Shown piece after piece: positions 1-5,278 of a stretch of DNA of 5,556 bases (positions are counted from its first letter, which is position 1; the number at the start of each line of letters is the position of its first letter). The position numbers and the translations under genes were made by a program. The stretch is taken from assembly GCA_023386255.1 (NCBI GenBank), contig JAEWKB010000180.1:1-5556 (forward strand), given 5' to 3'. This DNA comes from Bacteroidota bacterium. GTDB taxonomy: Bacteria; Bacteroidota; Bacteroidia; Flavobacteriales; Flavobacteriaceae. The notes under the pieces were generated by a model, which made no database searches, was not told where the DNA came from, and saw only the letters and a program-made list of their open reading frames with translations.

Positions 1-1185
1 AATGAATCCTATTACAAGTTTACGGTAAACGACCAGGGCGCGGTACGTTTTGGTATGGGTGCTATAAAGGGTGTGGGCGCCGGTGCGGTAGATACTATTG
101 TAGAGAACAGGAAGAACGGAAAATATAAATCGATTTTCGACCTTGCCAAGCGTATAGACCTGCGTGCGGCCAATAAAAAAGCATTTGAAAACCTGGCGCT
201 TGCGGGAGGCTTTGACTGCTTTACCAACACACACCGTGCGCAGTATTTCCACATGGACAGCAGCGAGAATATTTCTTTCCTGGAGAAGGCAATGCGTTAT
301 GGATCTAAGTTCCAGGAGAATGAAAACTCCAGCCAGGTTAGCCTTTTTGGCGAAGCAAGCGAGGTGCAGATACCCGAGCCGGTAGTACCGCCATGCGAAG
401 AATGGAGCACCATGGAGAAGCTGGCTAAGGAGCGGGAGGTTGTAGGTATCTACATTTCGGGCCATCCGCTGGATGATTACAGGTTTGAGATGAAATATTT
501 TTGCAACTCAAGGCTTGATGCGCTTAAGAACCTCGAGCAGCATGTAAATAAGAACCTGAGCTTTGGAGGGATAATTTCAAACGTTCAACATAAAGTGGCT
601 AAGAACGGCAAAGGCTGGGCGTCATTCCTGCTGGAAGGATATGACGAAAGTTATGAGTTCAGGATATATGGAGAGGAATACCTAAAGTTCAGGCATTTCC
701 TTATAGGTAACAATTTTACCTATATTAAAGTAATGGTACGTGAAGGCTGGGTTAATGCCGAAGGTAAGCGGGGAGAGCCAAGGCTGCAGTTTGTAACCAT
801 ACAATACCTGCAGGATGTACTAACAACTTTTGCAAAGAAGCTTATTATACAGTTTAATGTGGCTGAGCTACAGGAGAACCAGATAATGAAGCTGCACCAG
901 TTGTTTACAGGCAGCAAAGGCGATCATTCGGTACAGTTTGAAGTGATGGAGATTGAGAAGGTTAAAAAGCAGGTTCAGGTAGAAAGTAAGGTTCTGGTTG
1001 CGGCTGAAGATGATATGGATGCTGACGTGGAGGCAGTAGAGATGGATGAAGCCGTAGTAACCGATGTGGAAGACATACAGGTGGTTACAAAGCTTACAAT
1101 GCCGAGCCGCAAGCTGAAGGTGCAAATATCAAATGAACTGCTGCAGGAGCTGGAGAAACTTCAGGTAAGCTTCAAGCTGAACTAA
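1..1185 (+). CDS. dnaE: DNA polymerase III subunit alpha, C-terminal part (5' end outside window)
   Basis: This is the catalytic subunit of the replicative DNA polymerase, which extends primers at the replication fork. The frame is open from base 1, so the ATG at 55 is internal; 394 residues are present. Seen here: the helix-hairpin-helix DNA-binding region at residues 17-80 (FGMGAIKGVG, then ENLALAGGFDCF); a sliding-clamp binding motif QVSLF at residues 112-116; the conserved block around EREVVGIYISGHPLDDYR (about 141-160); and an OB-fold from about 185 to 250. An acidic stretch at about 335-362 is followed by a basic, conserved-looking tail ending at the TAA. The PHP and palm catalytic domains lie upstream of the window. 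From memory, flavobacterial DnaE is about 1,500 residues, so this is roughly the last quarter. No clear terminator follows; trxA starts 109 nt downstream from its own promoter. Confidence 0.97.
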   Translation, partial: NESYYKFTVNDQGAVRFGMGAIKGVGAGAVDTIVENRKNGKYKSIFDLAKRIDLRAANKKAFENLALAGGFDCFTNTHRAQYFHMDSSENISFLEKAMRYGSKFQENENSSQVSLFGEASEVQIPEPVVPPCEEWSTMEKLAKEREVVGIYISGHPLDDYRFEMKYFCNSRLDALKNLEQHVNKNLSFGGIISNVQHKVAKNGKGWASFLLEGYDESYEFRIYGEEYLKFRHFLIGNNFTYIKVMVREGWVNAEGKRGEPRLQFVTIQYLQDVLTTFAKKLIIQFNVAELQENQIMKLHQLFTGSKGDHSVQFEVMEIEKVKKQVQVESKVLVAAEDDMDADVEAVEMDEAVVTDVEDIQVVTKLTMPSRKLKVQISNELLQELEKLQVSFKLN

Positions 1186-1262
1186 AATTCTTAATAAATT
1201 TTATCTATGGGCTTATAACTAAATCTAATATAGGTTTAACTTAATCTTTAGGTATTAATACG

Positions 1263-1270
1263 TAAATTTG
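1263..1270 (+). promoter_or_regulatory. Bacteroidota -7 promoter element of trxA
   Basis: TAAATTTG is a perfect match to the Bacteroidota sigma factor -7 element TAnnTTTG. It ends 24 nt before the trxA ATG, which predicts a short A-rich leader without a Shine-Dalgarno sequence, as is normal in this phylum. I find no TTG at the usual 17-23 nt upstream, so the -33 element is weak or absent. Confidence 0.7.
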
Positions 1271-1294
1271 TTTCATCATTTAAAAGAAATTATA

Positions 1295-1612
1295 ATGGCA
1301 CAAGCAATAACAGATGCTACTTTTGAAGAAGTGGTATTAAAATCAGATAAACCTGTATTAGTAGATTTTTGGGCAGCATGGTGTGGCCCATGCCGTATGG
1401 TAGGACCAATCATTGATGAGATTAGCTCGGAATATGAGGGTAAAGCCGTAGTTGGTAAAGTTGATGTTGATGCCAACCAGGAATTTGCTGCTAAATACGG
1501 TGTAAGGAACATACCAACAGTACTTGTTTTTCAAAATGGAGAAGTAGTAGGCCGCCAGGTAGGTGTGGCTCCAAAACAAACATACACTAATGCTATAGAC
1601 GCATTACTATAA
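1295..1612 (+). CDS. trxA: thioredoxin
   Basis: This is a small cytoplasmic thiol-disulfide oxidoreductase that reduces disulfides in target proteins and is itself recharged by thioredoxin reductase. The 105-residue product has the usual length for the family and is a single thioredoxin fold. The active site WCGPC is at residues 29-33 (C30 and C33), the buried Asp is D24 in VDFWAAW, and the cis-proline is P74 in RNIPTVLVF. The C-terminal helix ends in AIDALL. I chose the ATG at 1295. An in-frame TTG at 1268 would add nine unconserved residues and overlaps the last bases of the -7 element, so it would lie outside the transcript. There is no signal peptide, so it is the cytoplasmic type rather than a secreted TlpA/ResA-like protein. 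It appears to be a single-gene unit, with a promoter before it and a terminator after it. Confidence 0.97.
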   Translation: MAQAITDATFEEVVLKSDKPVLVDFWAAWCGPCRMVGPIIDEISSEYEGKAVVGKVDVDANQEFAAKYGVRNIPTVLVFQNGEVVGRQVGVAPKQTYTNAIDALL

Positions 1613-1613
1613 T

Positions 1614-1635
1614 ATTATCTATTGCCTTAGATAGT
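1614..1635 (+). other. short hairpin just after the trxA stop
   Basis: ATTATCTA (1614-1621) pairs with TAGATAGT (1628-1635) around a 6-nt loop, an 8-bp stem with one G-U pair. It ends one base before the stem of the trxA terminator begins. It has no T-run of its own, so it may be a 3'-end stabilising structure or may have no function. Confidence 0.45.
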
Positions 1636-1662
1636 AGCCTCTGTGAAAGCAGGGGCTTTTTT
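1636..1662 (+). terminator. intrinsic terminator of trxA
   Basis: AGCCTCTG (1636-1643) pairs with CAGGGGCT (1650-1657) around the 6-nt loop TGAAAG, an 8-bp stem with one G-U pair. It runs straight into six T residues (1657-1662). It lies 24 nt after the trxA stop and separates trxA from the DUF58 gene. Confidence 0.88.
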
Positions 1663-1681
1663 ATTTCCAATAAAGCCGGGA

Positions 1682-1715
1682 TTGAAGCATTATATTTTCA
1701 AATTTCATACATTTG
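1682..1715 (+). promoter_or_regulatory. promoter of the DUF58 gene (-33 TTG, -7 TACATTTG)
   Basis: TACATTTG (1708-1715) fits TAnnTTTG perfectly. TTG at 1682-1684 lies 23 nt upstream, at the outer edge of the spacing reported for Flavobacterium. The -7 element ends only 4 nt before the ATG, so the predicted transcription start falls on or next to the start codon. Confidence 0.6.
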
Positions 1716-1719
1716 AGAT

Positions 1720-2646
1720 ATGAAGATAGAAGGACAGTTAGAAAAAATATCGGGCTTTGGGCATCTTGAGCTTTTAGCCAACCAAATTGTGGAAGGTTTT
1801 ATTTCCGGGATGCATAAAAGTCCTTTCCATGGATTTTCGTCAGAATTTGCGGAGCATAAAATTTACAATGCAGGGGAAAGCACCAAGCATATCGACTGGA
1901 AACTTTTTGCCAAGACCGACAGGCTCTATACAAAACGCTTTGAAGAAGAAACCAACCTACGTTGCCATATTATACTGGACAACTCCTCATCTATGCATTA
2001 TCCGCCTTTAAAAGACGGACAACTGTTTTATGAAAGCAAGATAGGTTTTTCAGTGCTGGCTTCGGCGGTTTTAATGGATCTGCTAAAACGCCAGCGTGAT
2101 GCGGTAGGCATGAGCATCTATTCGGACAACTATGAGTTCTATGCGCCTGAAAAAGGCAGCGGCAGGCACCACAGGATGCTGCTGGATAAGCTTGAAGGTG
2201 TATTGTCAAAGCCCACAACGTCCAAAACTACCGATACGATTACTTTTTTGCACCAGATAGCGCAGAAAATGCACCGCCGCTCCATGATCATCTTGTTTAC
2301 CGATATGTTCCAGCCCGGCAATGATGAAGCACTTTTTAATGCATTACAACACCTGAAACATAACAAGCATAAGGTGGTGCTGTTTCATGTTATTGATAAA
2401 AAAACCGAATTTAGTTTTGATTTTGACAATAATCCGCGTAAATTTATTGATGTTGAAACAGGTGAAGAGGTGAATCTATTTGCAGAAAATGTAAAAGAAG
2501 AGTACGAAAAGCAGGTTGACAGCTACTTTAAAACTATTGCCGATACCTGTATTCAGTATAAAATTAACTATGTGCCGGTTTCGGTGCATGAAAATTTTGA
2601 AAAAATATTGACCACGTACCTTGTTGAGAAACAAAAGTTTGGCTAA
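1720..2646 (+). CDS. DUF58 / von Willebrand factor A-like domain protein
   Basis: This is a 308-residue soluble DUF58 protein with no signal peptide or membrane segment, so probably cytoplasmic. The DUF58 signature is at about residues 37-77: Y49, G52, then HIDWKLFAKTDRLYTKRFEEE. It leads into a vWA-like fold. A MIDAS-type metal site is visible as DNSSS (D87, S89, S91), with a later acidic strand end at ILFTD (T194, D195). Members of the family typically work with MoxR-type AAA+ ATPases in chaperone-like or metal-cofactor assembly roles. The substrate is unknown, and I would not assign one. No moxR or bat-type gene is next to it here. An in-frame TGA at 1714-1716 lies just before the ATG at 1720, which is therefore the earliest possible start. 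No hairpin terminator follows, so its transcript may run into the tRNA gene. Confidence 0.93.
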   Translation: MKIEGQLEKISGFGHLELLANQIVEGFISGMHKSPFHGFSSEFAEHKIYNAGESTKHIDWKLFAKTDRLYTKRFEEETNLRCHIILDNSSSMHYPPLKDGQLFYESKIGFSVLASAVLMDLLKRQRDAVGMSIYSDNYEFYAPEKGSGRHHRMLLDKLEGVLSKPTTSKTTDTITFLHQIAQKMHRRSMIILFTDMFQPGNDEALFNALQHLKHNKHKVVLFHVIDKKTEFSFDFDNNPRKFIDVETGEEVNLFAENVKEEYEKQVDSYFKTIADTCIQYKINYVPVSVHENFEKILTTYLVEKQKFG

Positions 2647-2684
2647 GCTGGCTAAAAAAAGTTCAAATTTTTATTGAAAAACAT

Positions 2685-2714
2685 TTGCAAAGACAGAAAA
2701 CTGTCCTATATTTG
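2685..2714 (+). promoter_or_regulatory. strong promoter of tRNA-Asp
   Basis: The -33 element is TTG (2685-2687, within TTTGCA) and the -7 element is TATATTTG (2707-2714, also followed by CA), with a 19-nt spacer. This is close to ideal for Bacteroidota. A-tract-rich DNA just upstream (about 2652-2682) could act like an UP element. The predicted start lies a few bases before the tRNA, whose first base is at 2733. The spacer holds the inverted repeat GACAG-AAAA-CTGTC (2692-2705). Confidence 0.85.
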
Positions 2715-2732
2715 CACTCGCAATTAAGCGCT

Positions 2733-2806
2733 GGTTTGGTAGTTCAGTTGGTTAGAATACGTGCCTGTCACGCACGGGGTCGCGGGTTCGAGTCCCGTCC
2801 AGACCG
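2733..2806 (+). tRNA. tRNA-Asp (anticodon GTC)
   Basis: The full 74-nt cloverleaf can be folded by hand. The acceptor stem GGTTTGG/CCAGACC is 7 bp with one G-U pair. The D stem is GTTC/GAAT. The anticodon stem CGTGC/GCACG closes the loop CTGTCAC, giving anticodon GTC. A 5-nt variable loop follows, then the T arm GCGGG-TTCGAGT-CCCGT. The discriminator base is G73, as expected for tRNA-Asp. CCA is not encoded (the next bases are CTA), so it is added after transcription. The gene is preceded by its own promoter and followed by a strong terminator. Confidence 0.98.
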
Positions 2807-2811
2807 CTAAA

Positions 2812-2851
2812 TTGGGGAAAGCCTTTCGAAAGAAAGGCTTTTTTGCCCCAA
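2812..2851 (+). terminator. intrinsic terminator of tRNA-Asp
   Basis: AAAGCCTTTC (2818-2827) pairs perfectly with GAAAGGCTTT (2832-2841) around a GAAA tetraloop, and six T residues run from 2839 to 2844. An outer pair of arms, TTGGGG (2812-2817) and CCCCAA (2846-2851), could clamp the base of the hairpin, with the T-run end bulged on the 3' side. Confidence 0.93.
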
Positions 2852-2889
2852 GAAGGTATCTAAGATTAGTTGTGTTGTTTATGCCGCGC

Positions 2890-2914
2890 GAGCGGTAGGT
2901 TTAGTAGTTAGACC
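2890..2914 (+). pseudogene. possible collapsed remnant of a second tRNA-Asp gene
   Basis: GGTTTAGTAGTT (2898-2909) matches the first 12 bases of the intact tRNA-Asp (GGTTTGGTAGTT) at 11 positions. It is followed at once by AGACC (2910-2914), identical to the end of the tRNA acceptor stem, and then by a terminator similar to the real one. The bases before it (GAGCGGTA) also resemble those before the real gene (AAGCGCT). The middle of a tRNA is missing. The match is short, so chance cannot be excluded. Confidence 0.4.
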
Positions 2915-2918
2915 AATG

Positions 2919-2950
2919 AAAAGCTTTCCATTTTTATGGAGGGCTTTTTT
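2919..2950 (+). terminator. second intrinsic terminator in the tRNA-lipoprotein spacer
   Basis: AAAAGCTTTCCA (2919-2930) pairs with TGGAGGGCTTTT (2937-2948) around a 6-nt loop, 12 bp with two G-U pairs. Six T residues follow (2945-2950). Both arms resemble those of the tRNA-Asp terminator about 100 nt upstream. No obvious intact gene ends here, which fits a remnant or a backup terminator for the tRNA. Confidence 0.8.
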
Positions 2951-3001
2951 GATTTTATACCTTCTGTATCCTCCCGGTTTATCTTCTTAAAATATTTTCG
3001 T

Positions 3002-3009
3002 TATTTTTG
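3002..3009 (+). promoter_or_regulatory. -7 promoter element of the lipoprotein gene
   Basis: TATTTTTG fits TAnnTTTG perfectly and ends 9 nt before the ATG at 3019, so the leader would be only a few bases. No TTG is seen at the usual -33 distance. Its last three bases form the left end of the palindrome at 3007-3026. Confidence 0.55.
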
Positions 3010-3026
3010 ACCATAACTATGGTCAA
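3007..3026 (+). promoter_or_regulatory. 9+9 bp palindrome over promoter and start codon (operator-like)
   Basis: TTGACCATA (3007-3015) and TATGGTCAA (3018-3026) are exact reverse complements separated by two bases. The site covers the end of the -7 element, the probable transcription start and the ATG at 3019. Its geometry suits a dimeric repressor. The regulator is unknown and none is encoded in the window. Confidence 0.5.
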
Positions 3027-3513
3027 TCTTCACATTAAGAAAATACTCGGCTTACTCTTGTTGCTGCTGTTGGCTTCCTGCCAGCTTTTTGACAGGCAGG
3101 TGCCCGACGAAGAAGAACTGCTGCAGAAACGCCTTAAGGAGATCAACTGGAAAGAAGTTACAACCTATCCTACCATTGCCGAATGTGAAGGCGTACTAAA
3201 CAACGAACAGCGTAAAGAGTGTTTCTTTTCCTCCATGACACGCCTGATACAGGAACGTCTGGATGTTGATACCCTCTCTGCACTTTATCCTAAAGCCGAC
3301 ACTATACAGGTGAAAGTTACTGTACTTCCTGATGCCACGCTGAAGTTTGAACCACAGTTCCCGCAGGACAGCACGGTTTACAATAAAATTAAAATAGACA
3401 GCATACTCCAGGCGCGCCTGGCTGACTTCCCTAAAGTTGAGCCCGCGCAAAAAGAAGGCGTGCCCGTAACTACACAATTTATCCTGCCGGTAATTCTGAA
3501 CGTGGAAAAATAA
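3019..3513 (+). CDS. small lipoprotein with a TonB C-terminal-like domain
   Basis: The product is 164 residues. A short basic N-terminus (HIKK) and seven leucines lead to the lipobox LASC, with the lipidated cysteine at C21, so this is an exported lipoprotein. A short charged linker follows. The section YPTIAECEGVLNNEQRKECF (residues 50-69, cysteines C56 and C68) resembles the paired-cysteine lead-in found before the TonB C-terminal domain of flavobacterial TonB proteins. The tail, with FPKVEPAQKEGVPV (137-150) and QFILPVIL (153-160), resembles that domain's closing strands. It lacks the membrane anchor and proline-rich spacer of a true TonB, so a role in energising receptors is doubtful. I chose ATG 3019 because the in-frame TTG at 3007 overlaps the -7 element. 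It is cotranscribed with no obvious partner. The domain call is by eye; the lipoprotein call is firm. Confidence 0.85.
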   Translation: MVNLHIKKILGLLLLLLLASCQLFDRQVPDEEELLQKRLKEINWKEVTTYPTIAECEGVLNNEQRKECFFSSMTRLIQERLDVDTLSALYPKADTIQVKVTVLPDATLKFEPQFPQDSTVYNKIKIDSILQARLADFPKVEPAQKEGVPVTTQFILPVILNVEK

Positions 3514-3515
3514 AT

Positions 3516-3539
3516 AAGCTACAGCTATTTCCGTAGCTT
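3516..3539 (+). other. hairpin between the lipoprotein gene and ruvC
   Basis: AAGCTAC (3516-3522) pairs with GTAGCTT (3533-3539) around a 10-nt loop, starting two bases after the lipoprotein stop. Only three T residues follow, so it is a weak terminator at best. Its 3' arm lies inside the ruvC -7 element. Confidence 0.5.
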
Positions 3540-3541
3540 TG
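3534..3541 (+). promoter_or_regulatory. -7 promoter element of the ruvC operon
   Basis: TAGCTTTG fits TAnnTTTG perfectly. It ends 24 nt before the TTG at 3566, the same distance as for trxA. No TTG is seen at the usual -33 distance. It contains the alternative in-frame TTG at 3539, which would therefore be outside the transcript. Confidence 0.55.
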
Positions 3542-3565
3542 CAAAACAATAATTCATCATTCCCT

Positions 3566-4117
3566 TTGTCACACGAACGCATCATATTAGGTATTGATCC
3601 CGGCACAACCATAATGGGTTTCGGCCTAATAAAGGTCATTAACAAAAAAATGGAGTTCCTGCAGCTTAACGAGCTCCAGTTGGGCAAGTATGATGATCAT
3701 TATGTGAAGCTGCGTGTAATATTTGAGCGGACAATTGAGCTTATAGATACACACCACCCCGATGAAATTGCCATTGAGGCGCCTTTTTTCGGGAAGAACG
3801 TGCAATCAATGCTGAAGCTGGGCAGGGCACAGGGCGTGGCTATGGCGGCAGGCCTATCGCGCCAGATACCTATAACAGAATACGAGCCTAAGAAAATAAA
3901 AATGGCTATAACAGGCAATGGTGCCGCCAGTAAAGAGCAGGTAGCTAAAATGCTGCAGCAGTTGCTGGGGCTTAAGGAACTGCCCAAAAATCTGGATAGT
4001 ACCGATGGGCTTGCGGCGGCAGTATGCCATTTCTTTAATTCGGGCAAAACGGTAATCGGCAAAAGCTATTCCGGTTGGGATGCTTTTATAAAACAAAATG
4101 CCGACAGGATAAAATAA
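3566..4117 (+). CDS. ruvC: Holliday junction resolvase RuvC (crossover junction endodeoxyribonuclease)
   Basis: RuvC is a dimeric, magnesium-dependent endonuclease that cuts four-way DNA junctions, with RuvAB, at the end of recombination repair. The 183-residue product has an RNase H-like fold. The four acidic catalytic residues are all visible: D11 in LGIDPGTT, E71 in IAIEAPFF, and D144 and D147 in LDSTDGLAAAVCH. The conserved block GKNVQSMLKLGRAQG follows E71. No ATG lies before the first catalytic Asp. TTG is therefore the most likely start, at 3566 (giving SHERIILGID, the usual N-terminus as I recall it) or at 3539. I prefer 3566 because 3539 sits inside the promoter element and adds nine unconserved residues. 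It heads a probable operon with hemW, 15 nt downstream in the same frame. Confidence 0.95.
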   Translation: MSHERIILGIDPGTTIMGFGLIKVINKKMEFLQLNELQLGKYDDHYVKLRVIFERTIELIDTHHPDEIAIEAPFFGKNVQSMLKLGRAQGVAMAAGLSRQIPITEYEPKKIKMAITGNGAASKEQVAKMLQQLLGLKELPKNLDSTDGLAAAVCHFFNSGKTVIGKSYSGWDAFIKQNADRIK

Positions 4118-4132
4118 GGCTCATCATCACTT

Positions 4133-5266
4133 ATGGCAGGCATCTATATCCATATTCCTTTTTGCAGGCAGGCGTGCCATTACTGCGATTTCCATTTTTC
4201 AACTTCCATGAAAAACCGGGACGCTATGGTAGAAGCGCTTGCTAAAGAAATCAACCTGCGTAAAGATGAACTGCAAAGTGAAACTATAGAGACTATATAT
4301 TTTGGTGGCGGAACCCCTTCCGTATTAACCAATGATCAGATACAGTTTCTCATTAATGCGGTATATCAAAATTTTACTGTTATACCTGATCCTGAAATAA
4401 CGCTGGAAGCCAATCCGGATGATTTGTCAGCTTTACGTATTGCCGAATTAACAAATAGTCCGGTCAACCGGTTAAGCATCGGCATCCAGTCTTTTTTTGA
4501 AGATGACCTGAAGATGATGAACCGTGCGCATAATGCTATAGAAGCCGAAGCATGCCTTGCGGAAGCGGTAAAACATTTTGATAATATTTCCGTCGACCTT
4601 ATTTACGGCATTCCGGGCATGAGTAATGAAAGGTGGCTGCAAAATGTAGAGAAGGCATTGTCTTTTGGTGTGCCGCACATTTCAAGCTACGCACTTACTG
4701 TTGAGCCCAAAACCGCACTGCACAAACTGGTGCAGAAAGGAATGGTGTCAGCACCCAGCGATGAAGCGGCGCAGGAACATTTTATGCTGCTCGTGGATAA
4801 GCTGGAGGCAAACGGCTTTATTCATTACGAGCTGTCCAACTTCGGGAAAGAAGGCTATTTCTCCAAGAACAATACAGCCTATTGGCTGGGTAAAAAATAT
4901 CTGGGTATAGGGCCGTCGGCACATAGTTATGACGGTATCTCCCGTGGATGGAATGTTTCCAACAACACCCTTTACCTGAAGGCACTTCAGGCGGGAGAGC
5001 TTCCCATCGAAAAAGAAAAGCTTACAATAGCTGACAGGTACAATGAGTATATAATGACCGGGTTGCGAACTATTTGGGGTGTTCCTCTAGAGAGAGTTGA
5101 AGTTGAGTTTGGGAAGCCATACAAGGAGCATTTACTAAAAGACGCCGAAAAGCATATACTGCATGGGTATTTAGTAAATGAAGACGGAATTATTAAAGCA
5201 ACCAAAAAAGGAAAGTTTTTGACTGACGGGATTGCAAGTGACCTGTTTTTTATAAATTTGGACTGA
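4133..5266 (+). CDS. hemW: radical SAM heme chaperone HemW (coproporphyrinogen III oxidase-like)
   Basis: HemW is a cytoplasmic radical SAM protein that binds heme and is thought to deliver it to target proteins. The 377-residue length is typical. The iron-sulfur cluster motif is C11-RQA-C15-HY-C18, followed by D19-F20. The fourth cysteine that marks true HemN coproporphyrinogen dehydrogenase (CX3CX2CXC) is F20 here, which favours HemW. Further conserved blocks are YFGGGTPS (56-63), TLEANP (90-95), NRLSIGIQSF (112-121), VDLIYGIPG (154-162), HYELSNF (231-237) and GIGPSAHSY (258-266), with the C-terminal HemN-type domain after that. Many databases still label such proteins coproporphyrinogen III oxidase. 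ATG 4133 is the first possible start after the ruvC stop in the same frame. No promoter or Shine-Dalgarno sequence is seen in the 15-nt gap, so it is probably cotranscribed with ruvC. Confidence 0.95.
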   Translation: MAGIYIHIPFCRQACHYCDFHFSTSMKNRDAMVEALAKEINLRKDELQSETIETIYFGGGTPSVLTNDQIQFLINAVYQNFTVIPDPEITLEANPDDLSALRIAELTNSPVNRLSIGIQSFFEDDLKMMNRAHNAIEAEACLAEAVKHFDNISVDLIYGIPGMSNERWLQNVEKALSFGVPHISSYALTVEPKTALHKLVQKGMVSAPSDEAAQEHFMLLVDKLEANGFIHYELSNFGKEGYFSKNNTAYWLGKKYLGIGPSAHSYDGISRGWNVSNNTLYLKALQAGELPIEKEKLTIADRYNEYIMTGLRTIWGVPLERVEVEFGKPYKEHLLKDAEKHILHGYLVNEDGIIKATKKGKFLTDGIASDLFFINLD

Positions 5267-5278
5267 AACCACAGCCCA

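Noticed and set aside
1003..1086. Acidic stretch in the DnaE tail as a foreign insertion
   Set aside because: Flavobacterial DnaE proteins, as I recall them, carry a variable acidic linker at this place, and frame and flanking sequence are intact.
1183..1203. A/T-only inverted repeat TAAAATT-N7-AATTTTA at the dnaE stop as a terminator
   Set aside because: The stem contains no G or C and no T-run follows, so it would be too unstable to terminate; in A/T-rich spacer DNA it may be chance.
1268..1294. Earlier TTG start for trxA
   Set aside because: It overlaps the end of the -7 element and adds nine residues absent from typical thioredoxins.
2875..2903. Possible promoter (TTG, 18-nt gap, TAGGTTTA) for a small RNA ending at the second terminator
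   Set aside because: The -7 match is imperfect and the resulting RNA would be only about 40 nt; the tRNA-remnant reading explains the same bases better.
3007..3018. Earlier TTG start for the lipoprotein
   Set aside because: It overlaps the -7 promoter element, and the ATG at 3019 already gives a normal signal peptide.
3196..3687. 163-codon open frame on the - strand opposite the lipoprotein gene and the start of ruvC
   Set aside because: It lies antisense to two supported genes, has no recognisable domain, and its start lies inside the ruvC coding region with no promoter-like context.
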